64,000 nt of DNA, from contig NC_049981.1 in the NCBI RefSeq assembly GCF_000003815.2, forward strand, positions 16,997,781 through 17,061,780, read 5' to 3'. Numbering within the stretch: position 1 is the stretch's first letter; every line of letters starts with the position of its first letter. The notes below the pieces were generated by a model that was not told the origin of the DNA, made no database searches, and saw only the letters and a program-made list of their open reading frames with translations. Positions 1 to 13,310 of this stretch are shown one piece after another. Source of the DNA: Branchiostoma floridae. Lineage: Eukaryota > Chordata > Leptocardii > Amphioxiformes > Branchiostomatidae. The position numbers and the translations under genes are program-made.

Positions 1-1167
1 AAATAACACAGCTCTTTGATCAATGTTCCCATTTTGGCACTTTTGATTCCCAATTACCAAGTCACCACGTATAAATTCTTTTGCAATCTTTACAGCAGAA
101 GACAACCAAAAGCTAACGAATCTTTAAGACAATTTTTAAAACTGAAAAAAGCGGAGTAAAAGTAGACTATTATTTTAAGCTTCCTATTCAACAAAGATAC
201 TTATATAGCTTTAATGCACTTGAAGAAGTGTAAAGTGATTTTGTATGCCCCCCTCCCCCATTGTTCTTCTCTGGAGACATTGGAATCCTATAGCAGCTCA
301 GCAGTGGTCATCCATCTTATGTGACTGCTCCAAGTAAAAGGCAATTTTGTGATTGTTTTAGCCAGCACTGTGGATTAAGCTGTGACTAAAATCCAATGAC
401 CCAAATCGGCATTTGTAAGAATGTAACACGAAAAGTATTTTGTTAGCAAAGTGGTTGGGTCCCACCTCCATGAATCACACTGCTAAGGATCTTCCTGTAC
501 GGAAACAATTTTTCCTACCCTAGTACAAAGCCTCTTTTGATATCCATAAAAAACAATGGGGCAAGTAGAAATACTGAAAATGTATCTGCACTCAACACAA
601 AAAGCACTATAATTTAACAATCTATCACAAATATAGGGGATGTCGTAAAAGCAAATCAATCATTTGGCAACGATTGATGGAAACTTACTTCTGGCTGTGA
701 TCCATCAAATCAGCTGTTGTAATTACGGACTTTTTCAGCTATATTTCTAGAAGATCGAAATTTCTGCATTGACCCACTTCTAAAACATTTTCCTTTACAC
801 TTAAAGCAGGCTTAACTGTGTAGACAAATCTACAGTTCTTGATGCATTGAGAAAAAGATGATTTTGTGAATTGAAAATGACTGTTTTTATGACAATCATT
901 GATTACTGGCTTTTTTATTCTCAATTACTTTACATTTTTCCTAATAGCTGTATGACTGATGCTTCTTATTAGTGCAACATAGTTTTACAGATCTATAGGT
1001 TTTAGCAAGTGACAATATGTCAATGTCATTAAGCCAGTGAGGCGTGATCAAACAATGCCCTTATTGTTTTATAAGAAGAGGGTGGGACAGCCTTGGAATC
1101 ATCGTACCACCAAATCAATAATGCATACACAGTTGCTTTGGCTCCACCCTATTTCCAACAAGAGATG

Positions 1168-1203
1168 TTCCTGTAGCTAAACTGGTAGTAGCCTCACAGT
1201 CTT
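1168..1203 (+). mobile_element. Degenerate head of the same SINE family
   Basis: CCTGTAGCTAAACTGG followed by TAGTAGCCTCACAGTC closely copies the head of the SINE at 10257, including a perfect A-box pattern (1174-1185). Similarity fades after about 1203 and no B box remains. Read as an old or truncated copy. Confidence 0.5.
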
Positions 1204-3095
1204 TGCAGGACAGTTTAAAAGAATGTAAGACTTTTTGACATATGATTTATTCAAATGGAAACTTTCTAGGTATTCAAATGATACTGTGAAAATAAAAGTC
1301 AAGAAACACTTTGATGAAACCACTTCATCAACTTTGTTTCCTGTGATTTTCGTACTTGATATTTAATTGCCAAAGTAAAAAAGTTCATACTAATGCTTCC
1401 TATGCCTATAATGTGTACATTTTTGTGCTATCACCTTTCTAACTGTGTTCTAAAGCAAATACACCAGCCTCTTTTTTCCAGAAGGTTCTGTAGCAATCAC
1501 AATGCTGTCACATTCACCATAATGGCTCCAAATTGCTGCAGATGACAATACATGAACAGGGCTGACATGCCTAAAATCATGTCATCATAGAGAACCATGC
1601 AACTTTAATGACATGCTACTGAAAAACCAACGGCCAGACAGATGCCATTATGTCTTCAATCTTCAATCGTTTGATCAAGTTTGGCTCCTGCAGACTTCTT
1701 TTTAAGATCAAAGAAGTGGAAGAAGAAATCTTGGAAAGGGTGGCAAGACATAAAATCTTCAATGCGGAAAAATGGGATATAGGTCAAACCTATTTGGATA
1801 GGCAAATGGCCAAATTCATGGGTGTGGTCTTATTGATGATGGCAAGGAATGCAACAGGGGGTCATAAATCATAGTGTATTTTCAATGGTCACGTAAGATA
1901 TAAAATGCTTTGCATTATGAATACAGCAATAGGATATATTGGGCCTTGGAGTATTATTAGACTTTGTTCTATGGTGCTACAACACAGGTAACCTAAGGTT
2001 AGTGATCACTTTTTATTATTTTATGCCAAAACAGCTGTCATCCTTCCAGCCTCTAATAGAAATAAATCCTATTAGTTAAAACGTGTTGGCTGTTGTCAAG
2101 AATAAGCCATGGCACTGGCTGTAACTTCAAAGTGTTTTTCATAGCCTCCTATTGAGCAATAAAAATGTTTCCATTTTTTTATATTTTGGTAATAACTCTA
2201 ATTTGGCATTGTACCTGTCAAGTATTGCCTCTTAAATAATTCTGCATAATTTTTTTTACTGCACAGATGACTCTTATCAATGATTTATGGAGAAGACAGC
2301 AAGGAATGCTTCAACAGGAACTTAAACACCTACCTTAAAGCAAAAACAAATTAGTTCAATACATAGAAGACCCTCATAATGTATTTTGCCTTTTTTATTG
2401 ATTGGTTTTCATTATTTTCCATGGAAAAATGCATTTCCATGATAAAAGGTCTGTACAAAGAACTGATATAATTGTAAGTGTTGGCTAGGTTGTAACAATT
2501 ACGTACCATATCCGGTAACACTTGTATCTGAAGCTATGGTCACATGGATCATGATTGTCGCACATTTGCAGGGTATTCTTGGGACAGTTGACCAGGTGCA
2601 TATGTCATGCAAAATTCAGCTGTCATAAAATGAAAAATGCGGTCTTTATTTTTTTGCACCTTGGCGGTTGGTTCTGTCAGTCTGCTTGAAAGCTGCATGA
2701 CGTAAAAATTTTACAATGGTCCACAAGATATGTAACTGAACTGAATACCCCCAAAATTCTTTGGTCATGACTCGATTATTATGATTTTGAAATACGACAA
2801 TAAAGAAGCCTGAGAAGAAGGCAATACTTTAAGTCCTACTCAATAGAAAGAACAGACCAACACTTTTGACAGGTGCTCCAAACCAAGTTTTCAATTCATC
2901 ACCCTGCACAAAAACCGTCTCCCAAAGTAATATCTTCCTTGTTCCACTTATTACTTTTCCAATAAAGTCTTCTCCCTTGTTGAGACCATTATTTTGGGGG
3001 GAAGATTATTATTTTGGGGGGTATCTATGCATGAAGGTCATAGTGATATTGCCATATAATAGACCAATGTAGACCCGGGCTTTCCAACGAATTTC
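1204..3095. other. Intronic DNA, no gene seen
   Basis: AT-rich and without recognisable exons. The same holds for 1-1167, apart from a C6TC5 tract at 248-259. ATTATTTTGGGGGG occurs twice (2988-3001 and 3008-3021). Confidence 0.6.
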
Positions 3096-3143
3096 ACACT
3101 CGGCTTCCTGCATTATCCTGGGGTAATGTGGAATTCCGAGTGT
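3096..3143. repeat. 48-bp imperfect palindrome (hairpin)
   Basis: Arms of 23 bases (ACACTCGG...CATTATCC and GGGTAATG...CCGAGTGT) around two central bases; 20 of 23 positions pair, counting three G-T pairs. CpG at both outer ends suggests an insertion relic or a structured RNA. No repeat copy was seen elsewhere in the window. Confidence 0.6.
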
Positions 3144-4890
3144 CAATCATTGCAGATCATGGGAGGAATTTTTTCCGACTTTGAGTCTGGCAACAAATCT
3201 ATTTCCATGCATGAGGTGTCGGTGAAATTGCCGACTCTAGAACACTCCCCTTCCCAATACAGCCGATGCATTTTGCTATTGAGTAATATCACTGCAGAGA
3301 AATATTCAGTCTCAAAATTTACAGGAATCCTTACGTAGGCAAGAGTTTAAAGTATCTCTCAAAGTACTTTCTTGGCCAGCAACCAGTTGTGAACCTTTGA
3401 GTCGATCAATTTCAATTTCTAGAACTTTCTGAGCAGAAGAAAACAAAGGAATCTTAGATGTATCTTGATCAGAGCTGACAATGTAACTTTTTTAGAGTGT
3501 CCTTTTATACACGACTAATCTCTGAAAGTGCAATGTTATTAAATAGCTGTTAAGTATAATGGCAGTAACATTGAAATGTCCATGTAAAATTGACAGGTCA
3601 CTTACAGGCTTAATAGGAGCTGACCTTTCATACTGACCCTTTTTATTAGTGACTCTTTGATAGACAGCTAAAATCCACAGCTGTCTCCAGCGAAAGTTTT
3701 AAATTTTTGACAACTTGATCTCTCGGTTACTTTCAAACACAGTGCCAAGGCATGGAGGGATTCTTGGTCTCAGCAGGTGACCTTTGCTGACCTTAACCTT
3801 TGACCTATTCCCCATGAGGCCTTGGGTGCAGCCTGACATTCAATCTGGGCAGGGCTTGGGGTGGAAAATGAACTGGAAGAGAGCCTTCCTGGACCTGAAA
3901 TATGCAGTGCCCTGGAAATTTTCATTAATCTTCCAATACAGTTTTACTTTCACGTCCTCATTAGGGAGAGATTGTTATTCATTGCTTGTTGCCACAGTAC
4001 ATGCAGACCATTTCCCCCAAGTGTCTCAGCTCACTGCTTCTGCCCCAGGAGTACAACCAATTAAAAACCTGCTCTTCCTGCACTTGGAGGAAGTGTACTT
4101 CCACTGCTGAATCAAGTTATGATGCTGAGAAACTGTCTAGATATGTAACATATAGAGTATTAAAGCTACAAAAGTGCATACACAGTTGTAAGTTGCAAAC
4201 ATGTACGCCAAATGTCACTGCTAAACGCCTTTTATAAAAGTAAAGTTACATATATTCATCATTTTGACTAGTAAAATCATTTTTTCAACTTAAACAGCTT
4301 CTTTGTTGTCTTGACCTAAACTTAAAAGGGAATAATCCAACATTCCTGTTTGTTGTTGTATTGCTCTTGAAAGATTTTGATATCGCCTCTGAAACTCAAT
4401 GCTACTCCTGTATGCTTTGAAGAGACCCCCTCCCCCTTTAGCATGCTCTAACAGAACTAATTGTTGAGTCCGAGTGCATCAGGTGTATAAAGCCGGGCCT
4501 AATTGGCCCCATCAGTGCACCTTAGCTGGAACTGCCCACGGCTTATTCCCTAATTAGTGTCCATCTGGGCAAATGGAATCAGTCTTGTACACGTACAGGA
4601 ACTGAATATCACAGGACAGGATACAAAGGAATGTTCAATGGAAGGGTGGAGCACTGTCATTGGCTGTAATGTGCATATGCAGAATTTTGTGCGATGAGCC
4701 TGGCTGATGACTTCTTGCATTTGTCAATATTCAATATCAAAGTCCTTCAATTTTACAGTAATTGATAAGTCATATTTCAGCTAGACATTACTAAACTTGA
4801 CATGACTATGCTAAAAGTCCATTATTAAACTAGAAAAAAGGAATTTAGACAATTGGCAAGACCATTGAATATATGTGCAACAGTAGAAAC
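3144..4890. other. Intronic DNA, no gene seen
   Basis: Short open frames (up to 108 codons at 3784-4110, overlapping in several frames) have no family resemblance. A CCCCCTCCCCC tract is at 4426-4436. Confidence 0.6.
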
Positions 4891-4911
4891 TTCAGCACCA
4901 TGGACAGCACT
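4891..4911 (+). promoter_or_regulatory. RE1/NRSE-like (REST-type) site, 19/21
   Basis: The left half is TTCAGCACC, the spacer AT, and the right half GGACAGCACT. Against the vertebrate REST motif (TTCAGCACC, AT, GGACAGCGCC) only two right-end bases differ. REST represses neuronal genes outside neurons in vertebrates, and CELF3-6 genes are largely neural there. Whether amphioxus has a factor reading this motif is not something I can establish from the sequence. Confidence 0.6.
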
Positions 4912-4929
4912 CATCTATTGTAATACAGT

Positions 4930-5092
4930 CTAAACTGTACAGGTGGACCAACTAGCCATTGTGACCACTTTTGTGTGGTCCCTTAGATGATTTTCTCCAT
5001 TGATACAATAATGACGGATCCTATCCATAGTAACCACCTGTCCACATAGATTAGATTCTCATTAGTGGTCTTCTTGGACAGTTTGGAATGGA
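4930..5092 (+). repeat. GACCAC-family dispersed repeat, copy A
   Basis: TGACCACTTTTGTGTGGTCCCTTAGAT, then CCATTGATACAATAATGA, then AGTAACCACCTGTCCACATAGA aligns with 24142-24235 and, more loosely, 51895-52005. GACCAC/GTGGTC forms a small hairpin (4970-4981). The RE1-like site at 4891 lies just to its left. Confidence 0.6.
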
Positions 5093-8000
5093 CTGAAAAG
5101 AGACGAAAATAGCAGCCCACAAACTTAACAATGATTCTATTGGGGAGAGCGGAGCTTTACAGGCAGCTTCCTCTCCTGATCATGAATTTTGCATACACTG
5201 TAATTAGGTCAAGGTCTGTCCCAGTGCCCCCCTCCCGACCTGACTACCATGCAGTAGGAAATAGGGACACATCATCAGCGCAACAGCAGCAATTTGAAGC
5301 TGTAGACTTGCTCATAACAGCTAAAGGTTAAGCACAACACTGATGTCTTCCTGCGATTATTGCAAAAACCAATGGGCTAGTCCTGATCCTGCATTTGATG
5401 ATCCTTCATTGCACATGCAACAGCACTATATTCATGCTCATTAATTTTTGTCAAAAACATCAAATCTATGTGTTTTTATATGTGAATTATATGTGCCTAT
5501 TGATAAAGAAAGTGACCTAGTGATGGAAGCCCCCCTGATATGTTATAACCTTGAGAAAGGTGTCTAATAGTGTTGCTTGCTAAACATGCAGTTCATCTTA
5601 TATGCATAGCTTTCTGCAAGTCATGGCGTCAAAGTAATCCCGACATATCTACCTTACCGGCTTCCTATTTGTGAAGCACTCTGATTGTAACCGATAACCA
5701 AATGAACAGCGAATGACGATAACCTTACCATTACAAGGGTCCCTCTATCTGCTGTTGGCACCACAGAGTGATCATGTTTGTATGGATGAAAGTCTCCACA
5801 GAACAGAGAATACACACTTTAAAACAAGCTTTCAAGAATAGATTGCATTTATCATTTGGACTAGCATTAAGTAATATCTCCATAGATATCCAGAAAAACA
5901 GGAAAAACAGGTCAAGGAGTGTAATGTAGTGGTAAAATGAATGAATGTTGTCTGCTTTTATAATAACAATACATAATATGTACAATAGATGGCAAACAAA
6001 TGTCTTCTATTGGGCATGATGATTAACAGTCATATCACTTTCTGTAAGCTATACATTGGTCCTTTGTATACCTTAGAAAATCCAAAACAATGGTGGTATC
6101 TTTTTCATCAAGAATGACGTTTTTGGGTAGAAAACCATGACTTCTCATGCATGCAGATACATCAGTTGCTATATAAAATTGTACTATATAGCAATTGGAA
6201 AAGTTAGTTTTTAAAACTGTAACAATTTGACATCATGGTAATCCAGCAATATTACTACAAGCACAGAAAATTACAAAGCATTACTGCAATAATTCTTTCA
6301 AACAATTTGGAAAATCAATTGGCATTCATCTTTTCAAATTAAGGGGGATTTTGGTAAGATAACCCAACGTAAAGTCTAAACCAATGTGTCTGTATGTGAT
6401 TGTACGATCAATGATGTTGTCTTATGTCTGACGACTGCTCTGATGCGAGCGTCGACACTGTGTCTGCAGAGGTGTAGGGCATGTCTCATGTTATAATGGA
6501 AAGTTTGGGGATAAGATCTATGATCCTGTCAAAATGCAAATGAGCTTCTTGATTGGCAGCAAAGGCAGGCTACTTTTTCCTCTTAACACCTTGAACAACT
6601 TTTGTTTGGCTTGAGCTTTTGCTAGGCTTGAAAAGAAGGCAGAAGGGAAATCAGCAGATTTTGTAATGACAAATGTTTAAAAAAATGCATTCAAAACTAC
6701 TCCCCATAAGTGTTGCTATCCTTATATCAATATCTTTTAAAATTCAGAATCATCAAGCAATACATATCTTATGGTAAATGGAAAATATCCAAGACTTGTG
6801 TGCAAAAAGTTTTGATTGAGGCTCGCTCGGCAGCGAATTCTTCACCGCACCATGTTGAATAAGCAGCGACACAATTTTTGACCCCTGGTATTTCATATCC
6901 ATTGTCCTGTAGACATTGCTTCCAGCCTCTGATTATTTCAACTTTTAAAAATCAATACTTGGGTCCACCGGCCCAATTGAATAGCCTGCCCTGCTCTGAT
7001 GAGATACCAAATAGCTTGGAGATAAGAATGGTATTTTTTCATAATGACGGGGATACCAGGTTGCATCAGACACATAGACACCAGCTAGGACTAGTATTCA
7101 TCCACAGCTTTTTGGTTAGCTGTACATGCCAAAACATACCCCAATATATATAATGGTGCTCAAATTGATATCAATTCTGTCAATGCAAGTTTGCACACAG
7201 AAAATACTTTTCTTCAAGATATCTAAACACTACACACATAATTCTTGACATTTCTTTAATTCTGTTTTTGAGGTTGTTTGATTAAGTCTAAAATCATGAC
7301 ATTTCCATTGTATAACTAGCATACTACTGTATTGTGTCAACTACAGACTCAAAACACTGCTAAAACCTTCTTTATCCTTTTACCATAAAATAATTTTCAA
7401 GCAAACAAATGATATATGACAAGACTAGCTGCAAGAGATTTGAATTAATGGAATTAATAATACTTAAATGACCATTTTCAATGTGAAAATCAATTCATAG
7501 AAATGTTGTACAGTGATATATTTGTCTGGTATCCTATCCTGCCCCCCTCCCCACCCATTTTGAATCATCTCCACAGCATTGTTTTGAAGCATCATTTGTA
7601 TTCTCTTGAAGTGGCAGAAAAACATTTGTATTCTCCTTAAGTGGCAAAATAACAACGACCCGACTACAGTTATTTGCCAAGGGCAACCTCTCCATATCCT
7701 TCAGTGTCACAACGAGATAATAAAGCCTTCGCAAAATCCTCGTAAACAAGTCTTCCGCACTTCAACCTCTCTTTGATGGATCCTACGCAGTGACAGTCCC
7801 ATTTTCTGCAATAACTCAATCTCTCTATTTAATCTCCGGTTAATCCTCTCAATGAATAGTATTAATAAGTTATGAATGATGCAGCAAGCCGTATATAAAG
7901 CTAGGCTCCCCATCCCTCACACAAGTCAGATTACGTCATAAAGCAATGCTAGTGGCATATCTTAGATGCAAGGCACGCTTAAAACTTGTCAAACCCAGAT

Positions 8001-8779
8001 ACAAAATAAGTGGACTTGCTGAATATTCTCCCATATATTTACTTGTGGTAGGATGTTATGAGAACATTTCATTTTGAGGCATAACAGACTGAAAGCAAAT
8101 GGAACTGAATTTCTTGTCAAAATGCATGACAAGCTAAAAGTTAGACATGCAGAGAAAATGTACAATATGCAGCTCCAGTATACACATCCCATATGTCTAT
8201 ACAGAACCCAGTATGCCATACCAGTATTCAGATTCAGGAAGACTTGCAAAGAGCATTTCTTCTTCACTGACAAAAAAACTGCCTTTTTTAATAAAGAAAC
8301 CAAATCAAGCTCATGCCATTAATCAATCAATCAGTCATAAAGCTTAATTTTCCCTTTTCTTCTCATTTCACAAAATTTACTGTTTTCTGTACAAATGTAA
8401 AAAGATACAAGGCTTCTTCTATCATGCAAATGTTAGTTTCTTGCCCTCTTTCATATATGAAAGTTCAGTGGTTGTAGTTGCTCTCTGTCATAACATAAAG
8501 CCTGAACATAAAGTAGATGTTGACAACACAAAGTTAAAAGCTGAAATAGCATTCTAAAGACTGCAAATCATCTATCCTCAACTGTAAGCATTGATAACTT
8601 TGAAATGAGCATCTGCACAGTTATGATCAAGAATTTTCAGCTCAGTAAACAAGAGAGTTGATGTATTTTAGACTACATTTTCACCCTTTTGAAGGTAACT
8701 AGTTTGAATGTCTCAGCTGTAGCTGCAGTACTGTAGGCCACCAGTTGGGCACTGCCCCACTCTTTCCTTTTACGTTGAT
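5093..8779. other. Intronic DNA, no gene seen
   Basis: AT-rich. Apart from the 30-bp duplication at 7593 and C-rich tracts at 5229 and 7542, nothing was recognised. Confidence 0.6.
7593..7652 (+). repeat. 30-bp tandem duplication
   Basis: CATTTGTATTCTC.T.AAGTGGCA.AA occurs at 7593 and 7623 with a few differences. Confidence 0.8.
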
Positions 8780-9260
8780 GTTATTTGCTGTCATTTACTT
8801 TGACGGATTTTAACAACTCGCGTCAGGCTTTTAAAAGCTCCCTCTACCTTTCTGCAGCTGTTAAGGCGGCTACAGGATTAGATTCATTTAATTCCCCTTC
8901 ATCACTCGATTCCCAACGATCACATCGCAGAATTACCAGGCATGACGACGACGGAAAGTGCCGGGAGTCCGTCGTAATGAAGTCATTTTGCCCCCCAATG
9001 TGGCATGTAATGCGAGGGAAAGCATGATGTCATCGCCTGATTGATCGGCTGGCCCCCTGCCGAGGTCACCCATTGGGTCAGCTGACCTCATCAAGTATTC
9101 ATGGGGGGCCCCGGAACATGGATACGGTGAGAGTGATGTTTTCATCGATTTCTCTCTGTCTCTTTTTTTGGTGGAGTGCAGATGAGGAATTAGGGAATTG
9201 CTCCCGGCACATGGTGGCAAGGTGAATGTACCACAAATGAGGTAACCCACGTGGTAGGCG
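8780..9260. promoter_or_regulatory. GC/CpG-richer block, candidate conserved element
   Basis: It contains CATGACGACGACGGAAAG, paired AGGTCA-type half sites (GAGGTCACCC...GGGTCAGCTGACCTC, 9063-9089) and TCAGCTGACC (E-box). Frames on both strands (80 and 105 codons) lack known domains. The half-site arrangement could bind nuclear receptors; this is inference. Confidence 0.25.
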
Positions 9261-10245
9261 TCCGGTCTCTCTCTACAGCACAGAGTAAGATGGGAACAAA
9301 GGCAATATCAAAGACACTTTGAAGGCTTTAAGTTCCTAATATTGCATTGTAGATTTTAGTTTCTTACATTAAAATATAGATTAACGCTTTGAGAGATTGT
9401 TTCAAAACAAATATTCTGCTCTCTACCTCTGTCTTTATGGTCTGGCAAGATTGCAAGTCTTTAAAGCTATACATGTACATGAGGTTCATATCCAAAATAT
9501 AAAAAGAATATAAAAAAATGCATAGCAGATATGTTATTTTTAAGCACTGAGCAGTATTTCTAAAGTTGCTTTCCTTTCCCAATCTAATTACATGAGAGAA
9601 CATAAGAACATCATTATTAAGGCAAGTTTACATTCATCTTTATGGACCTTAAATTAGACATAAGCTACAACATTGCAATACCTTGGTTCTCTGACATCTT
9701 AGAGTAAATTGGAGCAGGAGGTTAAGATGAAAACTTTAAGTTTGGAGAAAAAGTTACAGCAGGCAATATTTACTCCCTATCAAAGTGTGTGCAGTCTTCT
9801 CTTTTCAGTACGCTTAGCCTCCTTTATTGGGATTACTAGCTGTGCACATGGTGTTAGCAACAGGTGACTGGTACAAATAAACAAAGGGAAATAAAGGTAA
9901 GGACACGACGGAACAGTCTGTTTTCATCTAAATATTCAAGTTTGAAACTCTGGAACAAAGAAATCTGACTGACGTGGCCATGTCGTGCTAGAGATATTCT
10001 GTATGCTGTACGTTTCATTGCTTTCTTTGAAAAGTTCATGTTCCAAAGTTATCTCTTCTCACATCAAAACCGGTACATCATGTATTTCACATGACAGCAG
10101 GTTCTCCTGGATAACTGCCATGATCGTAATTGAAGTTCACTTCACTTCAGACTCTTTTGATGTTTTTGATGGCAGGACTCTCAAAGACATATGCAGGAAC
10201 ACGTGCCAAATCTTCAGGACAGCCAATGAATTCAGAATAGATACA

Positions 10246-10256
10246 GAATGGCGGTA
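10246..10256 (+). repeat. Left target-site duplication of the SINE
   Basis: GAATGGCGGTA; pairs with 10508-10518 (GAATGGCAGTA), 10 of 11 identical. Confidence 0.75.
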
Positions 10257-10507
10257 AGGATGTCCTTGTAGCTCAACTGGTAGCAGCCTCACAGACCCCG
10301 GTTCGCTCCTGTAAGGGCCTCTCGGTTGTGGCTGCACACATCTCACGGAAAGGATGTAAAATGGGGCCCCAGCTGTTTGAGGAGGTGCAGGAAGGGCCAG
10401 CAACCCCTCTCTATAAGAATAGCCCCCACCTATAACGTTATCCTCTGCTACTGAAACTTGATATGTGCCACTGTGACACTTCAAGGGTCAGAATGAACAA
10501 ACAAACT
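10257..10507 (+). mobile_element. tRNA-derived SINE, 251 bp, flanked by an 11-bp target-site duplication
   Basis: The head has a perfect pol III A box (TAGCTCAACTGG, 10269-10280) and a near-perfect B box (GGTTCGCTCC, 10300-10309). The boxes are closer than in a normal tRNA (19 bp between them, about 31 expected), so the tRNA moiety has lost its anticodon-arm region. An unrelated body of about 190 bp follows, with a 3' end reading AACAAACAAAC. GAATGGCGGTA (10246-10256) and GAATGGCAGTA (10508-10518) flank the unit with one mismatch, marking insertion. SINEs are copied by a partner LINE's machinery; the partner is unknown. Insertion is antisense to the inferred CELF transcript. Confidence 0.82.
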
Positions 10508-10518
10508 GAATGGCAGTA
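10508..10518 (+). repeat. Right target-site duplication of the SINE
   Basis: GAATGGCAGTA directly after the AACAAACAAACT tail; pairs with 10246-10256. Confidence 0.75.
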
Positions 10519-13310
10519 CATGTAGAAGGAGCAAGTGTTTGTACAAAACAAGATGTGCATATACACATGCCTCTCCACACCCCTCTCTTTACGTTCGATC
10601 CCAATGAAGCTACCACATGGTGGCAAATTATTGGGTGCTAAAATCACCATATTTGAGAATACTTAAAGCTTCCCACTATCTTACTTAACATGTAAATTCC
10701 TGTAGTACAAAAGCTTCCGCTGGCCCAGAAATGACAGCTCTTAGTCCACTATTTCCAAGATACAGCCCCCAAAGGAGACTAGATAATGTCCAAAATGCAC
10801 ATGTATGATGTTAGACAGATGGCAAGTTCTTGAATTACATACATGTACAGCGATGTAGTATTGAAAAAGGTTAGAACCATGTTTGATATGTCGTAAAATA
10901 ACTTTCCGTGTTGAACAACAGCATTTTGGAAGTATCATATATTCTTAAATCTACACAGAGCAAAAAAGTTACAGCCAAAAACCTCTTGGTGATATTAGGG
11001 GGGGGGGGGGGCAAAAGGCCACATCCACCTAATTATCTGTAAAAAAATCTTCTTAAAAAGCCAATAACACAAAATTCCTTTATTTTTACTTAACTTTCCT
11101 ATTTTTGCCCAGAAACCAACATTTACAACAGGGTTATGCAGCAGAGAAAAGGTTGGACAGCATTTATTCCCTGTCATCTATCTGTATATATATAGCTAGC
11201 CATAAATTTTCATTTAAGTATCAAGCACTCACATAAGGTAGGGAAACTTACAGTTACATGATAGAATAAGTCTGACAGGTTGTCTTAATTGCAGATTAAG
11301 TGCCAATATGTAACGACACCAGCTTGCAATCACTTTCCATTAGTCGTGCCATGTGGGAAAAGTGGGATTACTAAAATTGATCAAGAGCACACAACGCTGC
11401 ATGTATTAAGGTAATACTTAAGCCCAATAGATTATGGAGGCCATGAAAAAACATGCATGGAACCCAGGGGAGCATGGATTAGGTAAGGGAAGTGGAAGTG
11501 TTACTTAATCTTCTTTTTCTACACAAAAACTTTTAGAAGGTTCCAAGTAGAAGGAAAGGTAGGAACAAGCTGTTTTCCCACTCAGAAGTGAAAAAGGCTA
11601 CAAATTTGAGAGAGCCAAAACTGACACTAAAATAAGAAAAACTGAAAATAAGAAAAATGTTGATGCTATTAACACTGATTCTTTATCAATAAAAGCAGTA
11701 ATGCTGTCCTAGGTCTGTACTAGAATAAAGAAAAGCCCCACAACATGAATATTCACAACAACAAAACAAGGCTGACACAACTTCAAGAGCTATTACAGTG
11801 ACATCTTTCAGTCACCAAACTGAGCGGAAATGGAGTTTTGGCTATTGTCCAGGTGCTTTAAGGCAACCCCTGGAGGTATCAGCAAACTGGCCGGGCCTTA
11901 TGGGAGGGTGGTAGGACCAGTTTTGTCTTGTCTATCATCCATTAACAGGGATTTTCGAAAGGATTATGGACCCAAACCCTGGCATGTGGGAGCCATCAAT
12001 GCTGTAATGGCTACACCCCATGTTACTTCACGTTTAGGTCGAGGGACCGCTCAACGTTCACCTAGGTGGTGGGTCACGGGAGATCCCCTCTGATGACACA
12101 ATGGAACCATTCCTCAGGGGAAAGGATACTTTATGTGGATGTTATATGTTCACAGAAAATTCCAAAGTAAATTTAGAGCAGAGTCAGAGCTATTCCATCT
12201 TTTTTCAAACTTAAAGTTAGTATGATCTTTATTGGCAATTTTTTTCATGCTTATTTTGTTAGATCCCTTCATCACTATTCTATATACTTTGTTAACATGT
12301 CAGTTGCCAGGAACAGTAGTTACAGTTGTAGACATGGGTTGAAAAGTTGTCCAAAACTCTAAATCCTTTCATTTACTCTCAGTAATTCCTGGAGGAGCCC
12401 CATGGCCCTGATTGATGTCTGGGGTAAGCCAAAGTGAAGAGCAAGGCGACTGTATTATCACCAAAGCAGCAGCCACAAGACCAAAATGAAGTCTATTTCC
12501 TCTGTGACCAATGCTTTAAGTGAAACTGTGCGATAAACATGCCAGTGTGTTGAACACTTTTTCCTTATCGTGGCAGCTTCTTCAAGCAAAGGTTGAGACA
12601 TTAAAGCCAAGAAAATAAGATGTCTGGTGCAGCTGATATACATGCAGGTTCAGCTGACGTAATTGTGTGCTTTTGTTTTCAATCTTCTGCATTTTAAACT
12701 AATGAAACAAAGACTGCTATTTACCTGACATCTGTACTATGATAATTGTAAACAAGAGTAAATATGTTATTTTAGAATACCCAGTTGTGATATTATAGCA
12801 CAAAATTTGTGAAGAAAAAGGCTGACTGTGGCTAGAGTAACTTGAGATATCCATAAACTACAATCTAAGGCCTTTACAATGAAGAACCAACTCAGTTGTT
12901 CTACCCCCGTTCAACAGCCTTTACGTATACATGCAAGATTATTGAAGGAACACCCACACACTGTATTACAGGAAATTTGTGACAGTCCCAAAGGTGTGGC
13001 CATCAAATAAATGGCTCTCACATTCAGTCACATGTTTATACATGTAAGAACATGTAAGAACATGTAACAAATGCATGCCTTGCCTTTGCTGATTTACCGC
13101 CTACATGTATGAAACCTCTAGTGGTGATGTGGCTATCCTACCTCTTCAACTATGAAATAATAATTATCAACCAGTTTTGCAATTTTGACCTCTTTTGGGG
13201 CTGTGCCCTTTGAAAAAGCTCATCATTCATCAACCCTTGGGTCTTCCTAATTTTGCACAAATGTGACTGATACTAGCCATTTAAGAGTTCAGATAGGTGA
13301 GAGGTGGATC
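10519..13310. other. Intronic DNA, no gene seen
   Basis: Contains the G14 run. The 87-codon plus frame at 11830-12093 has no known domain and no convincing splice sites. ACATGTAAGA occurs three times in tandem near 13038-13065. Confidence 0.55.
10998..11011 (+). repeat. Homopolymer G14
   Basis: Fourteen G in a row; length is probably unreliable in the assembly. C-run in the inferred CELF transcript. Confidence 0.9.

Noticed and set aside
8933-9250. 105-codon minus-strand open frame
   Set aside because: No domain, no splice sites of note, and an overlapping frame on the other strand; fits a CpG-rich non-coding block.
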